Origin: Candidatus Uhrbacteria bacterium RIFOXYC2_FULL_47_19
GTDB taxonomy: Bacteria > Patescibacteriota > Patescibacteriia > SG8-24
DNA length: 44,425 bases
Assembly: GCA_001791745.1 (NCBI GenBank)
Contig: MGFG01000034.1
Span: 1 to 44,425, forward strand
Reading direction: 5' to 3'
How positions within the stretch are numbered: position 1 is the first letter of the stretch; the number at the start of each line of letters is the position of its first letter. The notes under the pieces were generated by a model. That model made no database searches. It was given only the letters and a program-made list of their open reading frames with translations, and was not told where the DNA came from. Below are positions 1-8,157 of this stretch, in pieces. Position numbers and translations under genes: made by a program.

Positions 1-31
1 TATCACTCGCTAGACGCTCGCGATTCCGGGA

Positions 32-58
32 CGGCCGCCGTAGCGGACATGGCGGCCG
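32..58. repeat. Perfect 8-bp inverted repeat at window start
   Basis: The arms CGGCCGCC and GGCGGCCG are separated by 11 nt. The first 177 bases hold no convincing gene: the only minus-strand frame there is 24 codons long. The hairpin lies downstream of the comFC stop but is not followed by a T-run, so it is not a standard terminator. Its function is unknown. Confidence 0.4.
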
Positions 59-177
59 ATTCGGCGCAGCCCTCCATGATACAAATCTTTTTGGCGTAGA
101 TAGCTTATATGATGTCCCCTAGTTTGTGAAGAGGAACGACCCAAAAAACCACCAAAAAGTCACTTTTTCTATAAAAG

Positions 178-945
178 TCAGCCTTTGAGTAACACTATAG
201 CCGAAACCGTCTCAACTCCAATCAAATGCAAAGTCCGAATACATTCCCGCATAGTAGCCCCAGTTGTAAAGACATCATCTACCAAAATCACCTCTCGTCT
301 CACTAGATCGATCCCATCTGTACCAGATTTAAACATTCCGGAGACATGCCCAACCCTCCGATTGTGGTCAGATATCTTAGCCTGGGGCTGCCAGGACAAT
401 CGTCGTGCTAAACCAGACGGAAGAAAATCCGTCTCTAACTCAGTCGACACAGCTCGAGCCAACTCTTCAGCCTGATTGAAACCACGCCAAGCCCTACCAA
501 CCGGATGCATAGGAATTGGTACTACAGTCGAACAACTAATCCCAACCAAGACTGCTGCTACCTGACGCCCAACTGTTGTCGCTAAAAAATCAATCAATAT
601 TTTTCCAGCCTCTTCAACCTGCTCGTACTTATACAAATGTAACAGGCCGCGCAGTATTGGATCACCATAAGAGCCGGCTGCGAATCCTCGACCCCATTGA
701 CCAGCAACGCACGATGCACGACCACACGAAACCTGATGCTTCAGTCGACATCCACAACCAAGACAAAAGAAAAAGCCCCGATTGGGGGCATATCTGGCAA
801 CCTCACAATTTGAACAAAACAGCTGACCTTCAAGACCACACGAAACGCAGAAGTGAGGAAAGATTGCGCGACCAAACCCGGCCACCAAGCGCAAGGCTGT
901 GTCCCTTATCCCCCCTCTGCCCATTCGATAGAATCCACCTTCCAT
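178..945 (-). CDS. comFC: ComFC-like phosphoribosyltransferase-fold protein
   Basis: A 255-aa ComF family protein. The N-terminal part carries paired cysteines typical of the family's zinc ribbon (C33/C36, C44/C47, C61/C64). The C-terminal part is a type I phosphoribosyltransferase fold with the PRPP-binding motif VILVDDVFTTGAT at about residues 219-231. ComFC works in natural competence, helping bring incoming single-stranded DNA into the cytoplasm; the biochemical reaction is not settled. The ATG at 945 has AGGAGG 8 nt upstream, so translation starts inside the preceding gene with about 40 bp of overlap; an ATG at 924 is the weaker alternative. Lying last in the VirB4 operon, it hints that the machine handles DNA, but comFC is widespread, so this is only suggestive. 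Confidence 0.85.
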   Translation of the reverse strand: MEGGFYRMGRGGIRDTALRLVAGFGRAIFPHFCVSCGLEGQLFCSNCEVARYAPNRGFFFCLGCGCRLKHQVSCGRASCVAGQWGRGFAAGSYGDPILRGLLHLYKYEQVEEAGKILIDFLATTVGRQVAAVLVGISCSTVVPIPMHPVGRAWRGFNQAEELARAVSTELETDFLPSGLARRLSWQPQAKISDHNRRVGHVSGMFKSGTDGIDLVRREVILVDDVFTTGATMRECIRTLHLIGVETVSAIVLLKG

Positions 946-1526
946 AACTCGCCCTCCTGAACAAAATCTAAATTGATTTCTTGATAATAAATGCGTGTAC
1001 CGGCAGAAATAATCTCCTCACGTTGGGTATTAACTGTGACATCGGCGGTACCAGCCTCTTCATTAAAGAGAACAACATTCGCTACCAGTGCTCTAGTAGT
1101 TATTCCGGTGTACTCCGGCGACTGAATACCTTCTGCCCGAGATCGTTCCACAAACTCTGTCGTCTCCCGAGCTAGTCGATCGGTCATTAAAGACCTGAGC
1201 TCTTCCAAATTCCGATAGTCACCTTGATTGGAGTAACTCCCATACCGTTCAGCGAAAGCCGCCGCAAGACGTTTCAGATTGTTACGAATATCTGGAGCTG
1301 CGACTTCCTCTGCCGTGCGAACCGGCTCAGTTGCCTGAGTTACATCCATTCTGACCGTACCACCAGGTACATTCAGCCCACCAGCTGGAGTATTGGCCGG
1401 AATATTAGCTGTATTAACAATCGTTGGTGTCTGTTCGCCAGAAGACAACCATAGAAAAAGGAACAATAAAATCAGCACTACTGCCACCACTACCCCTCCG
1501 ATAATCTTTTTTGTACGAGATGTCAT
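906..1526 (-). CDS. Single-pass membrane protein of the VirB4 operon
   Basis: A 206-aa protein with a short basic N-terminus, one membrane segment (about residues 8-27) and a linker rich in Asn, Thr, Pro and Gly. The remaining ~130 residues are predicted to lie outside the membrane. The end of the domain (pattern YYQEINLDF...WKVDSIEW) resembles the strand pairs of NTF2-like folds, the fold used by VirB8/TcpC in type IV secretion. The VirB8 idea is inference from topology and position, not a recognised family match. It sits 42 bp after virB4 and overlaps comFC by about 40 bp, so it is almost certainly co-transcribed with both. Confidence 0.8.
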   Translation of the reverse strand: MTSRTKKIIGGVVVAVVLILLFLFLWLSSGEQTPTIVNTANIPANTPAGGLNVPGGTVRMDVTQATEPVRTAEEVAAPDIRNNLKRLAAAFAERYGSYSNQGDYRNLEELRSLMTDRLARETTEFVERSRAEGIQSPEYTGITTRALVANVVLFNEEAGTADVTVNTQREEIISAGTRIYYQEINLDFVQEGELWKVDSIEWAEGG

Positions 1527-1568
1527 ATTCTGTCAACTAAATATCTGGTCCGTAATAATCAAGTCGAA

Positions 1569-3500
1569 TCAAATTGTCCCAGAAACACCTGCTTCAATAT
1601 CTGACTCAAACGAGCCAGTCGATTCTTCATATTCCTTTTTAGCTCGCTCGATATCCAAAAGCTGTTGAGGATTAGTGGTCACAATCTGATCCTCGGAATA
1701 GGAAGCTACGACTTTAATAGCTGCATGTTTATTACCGGCAAAGAAAATCCCCTCTCCGACTCCCCCTTCGAGCAAGAGAAACTTCTCACCCTCAGTTAAC
1801 AAAAAGGTCTTCTGAATATTATCGATCGCTGCTGGAGACTGACGTAACAATAACTGCATCGCCGAGTTAGTGACAATCGCCTGACCATAAGGGCTCCGCA
1901 AAAAGTCGTTTACGTCCTGGGTAATAGTCGTCACACCGAGATAATACTTTCGACAACGCTTAACTAGAGCGAAGATGAATCGTGCTGAATCTTCGTGTTG
2001 CATGAGCCACCAAGCCTCATCAATAACCAAGATACGTTTTTTACGTTCGGAACGAACTACATTCCAGATATAGTTGATGATGGCGTAAATAGCTAAAGGC
2101 CGCAGTTCATCCTCTAGATCACGTACTGAAAAAGTTACTAGAATATTCTTCACCTGCACGGTGGTCGGTGAATTAAACAACCCAGAGAAAGTACCGTCCG
2201 TAAACTTCCTAAGTTTGACCACTAAATCAGTTGTTCCTTCCATTCCCTCGAGCACATCCACCAAATCCTGAATAATTGGTGGCTCGGCAGTTGCGAGATC
2301 AGAATCGGGGGTAATGTCCTTCTTGGCATATGTCTCCAAAAGCGCACGATCGAGAACCGAGTCTTCTTGTGGCGTCACCTGACCGAGCATGATCCTAAGC
2401 AATCCCTTCACTGTAATAACGGCACTACGAATAATATCCTCAGTCGAAATCTCTTCACCAACCGGACGTGGCAAATCAAACGGATTAATCTTGGCATCAG
2501 ATGCCAACGAAACATTGATATAAGTTCCACCGACTGCATCGGACAAGTGTTTGTACTCCATTTCTGGGTCAATCACGATCACCTCTGTACCAAGCATCAG
2601 TGAACGCAATATCTCCAATTTGACTGCGAATGATTTACCAGCGCCAGAAGTTGCAAACACCACCAGATTGGCATTCTGCATCGAAAAGCGATCAAACAAA
2701 ATCAATGAATTGTTGTGCCGATTGATACCAAACAGGACGCCGTTTTCTGAGGTTAGATCAGCCGAAATAAACGGGAATGATGAAGCAATCGGCGAAGAGT
2801 TCATGTTGAAGGAAATCATCAATTCATCATTACCAAGTGGTAGTGTGGAATTGAAACCCTGCTCAGCTTGGTAGAAAACCCGCTTAGAGTAGATCAACTT
2901 GCCACCAAACATCGTCTCTACTTCCTCGGATTGACGATCGAGCTCATCTTTGGAGTTAGCGTAAAGAGTTACGTAAAGCGCAAATTGGAAAAAATGCTCG
3001 ATACCCTGAGATAAATTGTCGCGTAGTTCCTCAATGTCTTTAAGTGCTGTCTCGCGTATCGGGTCGCGCGGAGCACCTTTGTCCGAATCAGAAATAATTT
3101 GGGCCTCCAACATACCCACCTTTTTCTTGAGCTGCTTCAAAATGACCGCCGCTTTAACTGGATAGAAAAACATTGCAACATCAAGCGTGGTGTTCATGTT
3201 TACAATCGGAGAAAACCAGCCCAAAGAAATGTATCGAGGATAAGTGATGACAAAAATGGTACGAACGTAAGTCTCGCCGAGTCTCAAAAAACTCGGTTCA
3301 ATCTTCATGCCAGCTGGAGCTACAACATCCTTAATCGAAACCACGCCACGACGATAGATTCTTTCCTCCTCAAGAACCTCACGTTCACGCATGACCTTTT
3401 CCTGCTCCTGCGCTGCCTTAACACTCTCTTTGGTTGGTCGCTTTGGTTGTTCTGTACCGTCAGAACTAATGCGTCCAATTTGTTCTTGCTCAAAAGCCAT
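1569..3500 (-). CDS. virB4: VirB4/TraC-family conjugation ATPase
   Basis: A 643-aa AAA-type ATPase of the VirB4/TraC family, which powers substrate transport or pilus assembly at the inner membrane in type IV secretion. The Walker A motif TSGAGKS lies near residue 285 and the Walker B motif ILVIDEAWW near residue 490. The N-terminal half is the VirB4-type domain that precedes the motor. I place the start at the ATG at 3500 (MAFEQEQ...); an in-frame TTG at 3509 is possible, and neither has a clear Shine-Dalgarno sequence. It begins 18 bp after the TraC-like gene. No second ATPase (VirB11 or VirD4 coupling protein) is present in the window. Confidence 0.93.
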   Translation of the reverse strand: MAFEQEQIGRISSDGTEQPKRPTKESVKAAQEQEKVMREREVLEEERIYRRGVVSIKDVVAPAGMKIEPSFLRLGETYVRTIFVITYPRYISLGWFSPIVNMNTTLDVAMFFYPVKAAVILKQLKKKVGMLEAQIISDSDKGAPRDPIRETALKDIEELRDNLSQGIEHFFQFALYVTLYANSKDELDRQSEEVETMFGGKLIYSKRVFYQAEQGFNSTLPLGNDELMISFNMNSSPIASSFPFISADLTSENGVLFGINRHNNSLILFDRFSMQNANLVVFATSGAGKSFAVKLEILRSLMLGTEVIVIDPEMEYKHLSDAVGGTYINVSLASDAKINPFDLPRPVGEEISTEDIIRSAVITVKGLLRIMLGQVTPQEDSVLDRALLETYAKKDITPDSDLATAEPPIIQDLVDVLEGMEGTTDLVVKLRKFTDGTFSGLFNSPTTVQVKNILVTFSVRDLEDELRPLAIYAIINYIWNVVRSERKKRILVIDEAWWLMQHEDSARFIFALVKRCRKYYLGVTTITQDVNDFLRSPYGQAIVTNSAMQLLLRQSPAAIDNIQKTFLLTEGEKFLLLEGGVGEGIFFAGNKHAAIKVVASYSEDQIVTTNPQQLLDIERAKKEYEESTGSFESDIEAGVSGTI

Positions 3501-3518
3501 CTGAATCAAATTACACGG

Positions 3519-4244
3519 CTATGGTGCCGCCTGATTTTCAGCTACCCTCATGTTTTCCATATCATCCAACTTTTCAGTGTCTATTAGTTCTGGATTGTAA
3601 GCACGATAGTAAAGCTCGATCAATTGCTGAGTATTAAGCATGACTGCCTTCAAGCCCATACTACTCAAATTGGCAACAGTCGAATTAACACGATTCATTA
3701 GATCACGCTTGCGCTGTTGGAATCTTTCCTCGGCTAATCTAACCGAAAGTGCTGGAGTCAAAACTTCAGTCATTTGAGTCCAAAAATTCTTGCGTTTGTC
3801 AGACATTGGATTATATGGAACAACGACAAAGAATTGCTTCTGCATAATCTGACCGAGGTCGATCAATTCTCCTACAAAGGCTCGATAGTCGGTGATTTGC
3901 ATTCTTAATAAATCATTTTTCTGTTCACGCTCGGATAACTTTAGACGCTCCAAATAATCCTCGATATTCAGTCGACGCGACTGAACCACGATCTGAATTG
4001 GACTCTCCAATGCATTCATGAAAGAGATGTACTGCTGAATAATGGCGTTCTGCTCATCCTCTGACTTCAGGGCAAAATTAATACTCGAAACCATGAGTAC
4101 TGCTCGCAGCGTACCATCCTTCATTACAACCACATCCTCTTTGACTTCGTTGAAGTCAAGGAACTTCTTGGTTGACGGGCCAGCCTTAGCTCCAGCCAGC
4201 TTCTTCGATTGCATGTCGTTCTCAGTCGGCATGTCAGGACTCAT
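3519..4244 (-). CDS. TraC-like / VirB4 N-terminal-domain protein
   Basis: A 241-aa soluble protein with the pattern found in TraC-like proteins encoded just before virB4 in CPR genomes: a strand-rich start (VVVMKDGTLRAVLMVSSINFALKS), then helices with SEREQKNDLLRMQITDY and a VVVPY strand. There is no Walker motif. It looks like a stand-alone version of the VirB4 N-terminal domain, which in classical systems contacts VirB3 and the inner membrane. Its ATG overlaps the end of the PrgI gene by 11 bp, indicating translational coupling. The family assignment rests on recognition plus position. Confidence 0.75.
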   Translation of the reverse strand: MSPDMPTENDMQSKKLAGAKAGPSTKKFLDFNEVKEDVVVMKDGTLRAVLMVSSINFALKSEDEQNAIIQQYISFMNALESPIQIVVQSRRLNIEDYLERLKLSEREQKNDLLRMQITDYRAFVGELIDLGQIMQKQFFVVVPYNPMSDKRKNFWTQMTEVLTPALSVRLAEERFQQRKRDLMNRVNSTVANLSSMGLKAVMLNTQQLIELYYRAYNPELIDTEKLDDMENMRVAENQAAP

Positions 4245-4662
4245 CAGGGTTATATACTCCCCCAGTGTTGACCACCAAGGTCAACTCGGACAGTTTAGTG
4301 GTCGAAACCCGCTCTTTAATCAACCTCTTAGGTGGCGGAGCAGGTGGAGGGGCGGTCACAATTTCCTTCAGTTCTGAATCAGTGAGCGTCTTGTCCCAAA
4401 TGCGCAAACGCGGCTTACTGAAAGTTTGTATCAGATTGAGTAAAAAATAATGAAATGGTTGGCCGTTAACTCTTAAAAAGGCCAATACCCCACCGAACAC
4501 AATCATTACCACCGCCAAAAAGACAAAAAGTGCAAAGTCCGCCAATTTAAAAACAATAAAGAGGGCTCCGGCTACCACCAACATAATCAGAAACTGTCTA
4601 GTCGTCAGTGGACCAAAGATCTTGTCTTCTACATCTATAAACTGCGGAACAGTGAACCTCAT
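4234..4662 (-). CDS. PrgI family (VirB3-like) inner-membrane protein
   Basis: A 142-aa protein with the opening pattern of the PrgI family (VPQFIDVEDKIFGPLTTRQFL), followed by two closely spaced membrane segments (about residues 23-42 and 46-64) and a cytoplasmic-type tail. PrgI proteins are the VirB3 counterpart in Gram-positive-type conjugation systems and anchor VirB4 to the membrane. It is the first gene of the PrgI-TraC-VirB4-membrane protein-ComFC operon, with a good promoter candidate just upstream. GGAAAGG before the ATG may serve as a modest ribosome binding site. Confidence 0.88.
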   Translation of the reverse strand: MRFTVPQFIDVEDKIFGPLTTRQFLIMLVVAGALFIVFKLADFALFVFLAVVMIVFGGVLAFLRVNGQPFHYFLLNLIQTFSKPRLRIWDKTLTDSELKEIVTAPPPAPPPKRLIKERVSTTKLSELTLVVNTGGVYNPDES

Positions 4663-4705
4663 GACCTTTCCATTACCTCGACCAAAAATACTGGTCGTCC
4701 GTTAG

Positions 4706-4734
4706 ATAATACCACATTCGATGGGCTGTGTCGC
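4706..4734 (-). promoter_or_regulatory. Sigma-70-type promoter for the PrgI-VirB4 operon
   Basis: On the minus strand, a -35-like GCGACA and a -10 TATTAT are separated by 17 bp. The -10 lies about 43 nt upstream of the PrgI ATG. Spacing is ideal and both boxes are recognisable, but this is pattern reading only. Confidence 0.5.
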
Positions 4735-4790
4735 AGTGACTTAAGCTCATCCATCCGACGTCAATTCAAAAAAGATACAACGACCAACTC

Positions 4791-6764
4791 TTAGAATCTT
4801 AGTTCATGGTTTAGTCTCATGAGCGCATCAAACTCCGGTTTGGTTAACGCTTCTCTACCACTCTTGGCTGTCTCTACTAAAACTTCATCTACTGGTCTGC
4901 CAATTAAACTTTGTCGCAAGGTATCTAAATAAAGACGATTAACTGCTGAATTACGCCAAGCCTTAATTCCAGCGACCTTAACCTCAAATGACTCCTCTTT
5001 TAGAATGTCAATCTTGTCACGTATCTTTAAAGTTGCCTCTTGTGGGCTCTTCGACAAACGACGGAAATCCTGAAGTGTTAGTGAACCAAGTTCTTCTACC
5101 GGACCAGTCAAACGACGAGTAGACGACACAACATCCGAAACTTTCTGTCTGGACTGAAGACCTGGTAGTGGTGCCACCGAAGATCCGCTCATTCCGGATA
5201 CTGGTATAACAACAGACCGTAGTGAAGGTGCAGCTGACCCAAAACCAGCATTAGTTTTTGAACTCAAAGATTGAGTAATAACTTTGTCAGTCTTACTTCC
5301 AACAACAGCTGGTTTAGATGTCTTCTCGACAACAATAGATTGAGCAGTGTTAATCGGGGTTTCCCCATTAGCTAAGGGTAAATTGACAGGCGGTGGCACC
5401 TTTATGGCTTCTGGCGCCTTTTGACTATCACCGAACAGATCACGAAATACCTCAGCTACTGCTGCATCACCACGACGACTAGCCTCACTCGAGCCAGCTG
5501 TTTTCCGATCAGAAGCAGGCCCAGAAAGCACTCGAATCACCTTAGGGGTCCCTGTCGGACGAGTAGTAGTTGATTGTGTTGACAGTGCATTAGGTGTTGG
5601 TTCGGCCTCTGATTTAATTTCGGATTTTGACGATTCGACCGTTGTCTCCTGTTTAGTCAATTCAACGAAACGCCGATCTAATTCTGAGCGTTCAATTTTG
5701 GTTTGTCTTTCCTGTTCTTTGAGTTGTCGATCCACTTGACTAGCTACAAACTGTCGCTTTTCTCGTTCAGCTTTAGATCTCTGAGCTACTAAGAAATCAT
5801 TTCGTTTTTCGACCAGTAACTTAACTGAGTTTTTAGCCTGAGTATCAGTCATACCTAAACCACCGCTCTTGACCGACATAGAAAACTTTGACTCAGTCTC
5901 CAAACCACCACGTAAATCCTTAAAAAAGGCTTCAGCAGCTAACACAAACCGCTTCCTCATGGCGTCGTCAACAAAACTGTAGCCGCTAACCCGCTCAATA
6001 TCAGATGGAAGGCTGGCCATGATCCTGTCGACAGCATCAGCCTCAACTGAACCATCAGGTAATCCTCGCTCCACAATCGCCTTAACCTCCTTCAAATCCT
6101 CTTGATACTGAACCAATGGATCCTTCTCTTTGATTAGCGGCGGTTTTGGTTCGGATTTTGACTTGGATTGGATTGACGGCAACGGCGATTCAACAACCGA
6201 ACGAATCGGTTTTGATGCTGATGACGTTGAACCGGATTGTTTAGTGAGAACTATTGGCGAACGAGTTGATTTCGGTGTAATTGGTGGAGTTGATGACTTC
6301 GATGTTTTCAATGGCGGTGCTGGAGGTGGTGGTGATGGTGGCAATGACGGAATCGATTTAACAGCAACAGCCGGAGATGGTGAGGACTCAATCGGTGAAG
6401 TCTGTTTAGGTAGAACCGGCACAACTGTCGGCTTAGAAACTCGAACTGGTTCAGTCCTATCTGACGACGGAGTCATTGGCTTGCCGGCAGGCATGAATGG
6501 TTTGGAGACCTTCTGAATCTCAAAAGCTGTTGTTGAAGGTGTAGAGTCCGAAGATAGTGACACAACCGGAGTCGATGAAACTGACTGTGAGGTCTCATTG
6601 CTCCCTTGTGAGGGAGTAACTGGAGCATCTTCAGCAACGACTTCTTTTTTTTCATCAACGACAAGATGACCGCTCTTCATGAGCCGCCTCTGCCCGCCCA
6701 GCATGACGGGTATGTCATCGTCGAGTCCGTCGTCTAGGACGGAATTAATCAGGTCGTCGGCCAT
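4791..6764 (-). CDS. Pro/Ser/Thr-rich protein of the secretion locus, unknown function
   Basis: A 657-aa protein counting from ATG at 6764 (MADDLINSV). The frame is open to 6869, but the extra 35 residues overlap the preceding gene and look non-coding. It has an acidic start, a roughly 170-residue low-complexity stretch rich in Pro, Ser, Thr and Lys, a helical region, then a short domain with GGLGMT near residue 300 that resembles one in the neighbouring 443-aa protein. A charged coiled-coil-like segment (KAEREKRQ...) and another Ser/Pro-rich part follow, ending in a conserved-looking C-terminus (about the last 90 residues). No signal peptide or membrane segment is seen. It probably works in the cytoplasm next to the VirB6-like tail. 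Function unknown. Confidence 0.78.
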   Translation of the reverse strand: MADDLINSVLDDGLDDDIPVMLGGQRRLMKSGHLVVDEKKEVVAEDAPVTPSQGSNETSQSVSSTPVVSLSSDSTPSTTAFEIQKVSKPFMPAGKPMTPSSDRTEPVRVSKPTVVPVLPKQTSPIESSPSPAVAVKSIPSLPPSPPPPAPPLKTSKSSTPPITPKSTRSPIVLTKQSGSTSSASKPIRSVVESPLPSIQSKSKSEPKPPLIKEKDPLVQYQEDLKEVKAIVERGLPDGSVEADAVDRIMASLPSDIERVSGYSFVDDAMRKRFVLAAEAFFKDLRGGLETESKFSMSVKSGGLGMTDTQAKNSVKLLVEKRNDFLVAQRSKAEREKRQFVASQVDRQLKEQERQTKIERSELDRRFVELTKQETTVESSKSEIKSEAEPTPNALSTQSTTTRPTGTPKVIRVLSGPASDRKTAGSSEASRRGDAAVAEVFRDLFGDSQKAPEAIKVPPPVNLPLANGETPINTAQSIVVEKTSKPAVVGSKTDKVITQSLSSKTNAGFGSAAPSLRSVVIPVSGMSGSSVAPLPGLQSRQKVSDVVSSTRRLTGPVEELGSLTLQDFRRLSKSPQEATLKIRDKIDILKEESFEVKVAGIKAWRNSAVNRLYLDTLRQSLIGRPVDEVLVETAKSGREALTKPEFDALMRLNHELRF

Positions 6765-6816
6765 ATGAAGACCGGCCCCGAACTTTTGCCGGGGACGAAC
6801 CACAGATGGTCGTCGA

Positions 6817-8148
6817 TTAATCCATCGGTTCGGTCCAGACAAACTTCCCTTCGTCCAAATCAAAAGCAACTAGGCCAGAAAACTGTGCCTGTCCGGATTT
6901 TTTCAACATGTTAGTGATTCGCAATCCATAACGAGCTGCATCACCATCAGACAGTCCAGCTACTCCACGCAAAACCATCTGCAAAAAAACATTAACAGCC
7001 TGCGGACCGCTCGGTTGCATTTTAAAGACGTCAATAAATTGCCGATCGTATCCCTTCTCTTCGGAGAAAGTCCGAATAGCTTGACCGAAACGCAAATCCT
7101 TCGACAGTGTATCGAGTAATAGACCGCGTTTAGTTAGCAACATGAGTGCCGCCACCACATCCCATGGTTCTACCCGACCATCAACTAGATTGTAGATGAC
7201 ATCATGCAACCAATCCTTCAATTGCCCATCATTCTCTTTAGTAAACTGATTCAAATGTTCAGCAGATAAAGCTAGAACCTTTTGTTCTTCCGGTGTACCA
7301 GCCAATAGTTGTTTAATCTTCTCCGGCGGGTACTTCAATTCGGCAGCCAAATCCTCGGTCTTGGCAGCCGCTGCGGAGTCCGGCAACTGATCGACAAAGT
7401 TGGTCCACTTCATTTCTCTAGAAATCAAAGCAACAATGCGGTCCGCATCTTCGGTCGACAATTCCAATCCACCAGTCTTGGTTGGCTTAACTAGCATTCC
7501 GACGGTATCAGCATCACTACGCACCCCGCGCAATCGAGATTCGATGATCCCTTGCAGACGACGAAGAGACGCTTCATTGGGTCTTGGAAGGTTAATTTCA
7601 ACAGCGATCTCCTGAGCTGCCTGGTTATAAGTAATGATTCGCGACTCGATCTGATTAGTTGGGTAATCCCCCACCTGACCACCAATCTCCTCTAAGAGTT
7701 CAGCTACCTTACCCAGAAACGATCTAGCCGGCATAAAAATCCGACCGACTGTCTCACGAACTAACTCCTGAGCCTGTGGTTTATCCTTCTCCTCCCAAGG
7801 CAGGTTGGTCCAGAGCTCGTCGGGGTAATCAATCAGATCGACATCACCAAAGAAAACCTCAAGTTCGGTATAGAGGGCGATATCACGATCATCTAGCGAT
7901 AAATTGAGTCGATCAAAAATAGTGATTCTAACCTTATCCAATTCGGCCGACAGTAAGTAGCTCTGAACAGGCTCAGGCAGAGTCGAAAGCATCTCAAAGA
8001 AAGTGAATCTACCTTCTTCTGGTTCCGATACAGTGTCTGTCTCAATAGGCTGAACTGGTGCGACCGAAACATCTGAACCAACCGAAATAACCGCCGACTT
8101 CTGCCCGTTGTCTGTTCCAACCGTTAATTTGTCTGAATCATTAGCCAT
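6817..8148 (-). CDS. Cytoplasmic protein of the secretion locus, unknown function
   Basis: A 443-aa, mostly helical, acidic protein with no signal peptide or membrane segment. After a ~45-residue disordered start comes a domain beginning FTFFEMLSTLPEPVQSYL. At about residues 205-250 there is the segment LRGVRSDADTVGM...TGGLELSTEDADRIV, which aligns by eye with part of the neighbouring 657-aa protein. It starts 9 bp after the stop of the VirB6-like gene, so both are one transcript. I do not recognise a named family; the conserved position suggests a soluble partner of the membrane complex. Confidence 0.8.
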   Translation of the reverse strand: MANDSDKLTVGTDNGQKSAVISVGSDVSVAPVQPIETDTVSEPEEGRFTFFEMLSTLPEPVQSYLLSAELDKVRITIFDRLNLSLDDRDIALYTELEVFFGDVDLIDYPDELWTNLPWEEKDKPQAQELVRETVGRIFMPARSFLGKVAELLEEIGGQVGDYPTNQIESRIITYNQAAQEIAVEINLPRPNEASLRRLQGIIESRLRGVRSDADTVGMLVKPTKTGGLELSTEDADRIVALISREMKWTNFVDQLPDSAAAAKTEDLAAELKYPPEKIKQLLAGTPEEQKVLALSAEHLNQFTKENDGQLKDWLHDVIYNLVDGRVEPWDVVAALMLLTKRGLLLDTLSKDLRFGQAIRTFSEEKGYDRQFIDVFKMQPSGPQAVNVFLQMVLRGVAGLSDGDAARYGLRITNMLKKSGQAQFSGLVAFDLDEGKFVWTEPMD

Positions 8149-8157
8149 AGTCTGCGA

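Noticed and set aside
1-177. Short minus-strand frame at the window start
   Set aside because: Only 24 codons, of biased composition, and no ribosome binding site.
6765-6869. N-terminal extension of the Pro/Ser/Thr-rich protein
   Set aside because: The 35 extra residues overlap the end of the previous gene by 53 bp and look like read-through; MADDL at 6764 is a more natural start.
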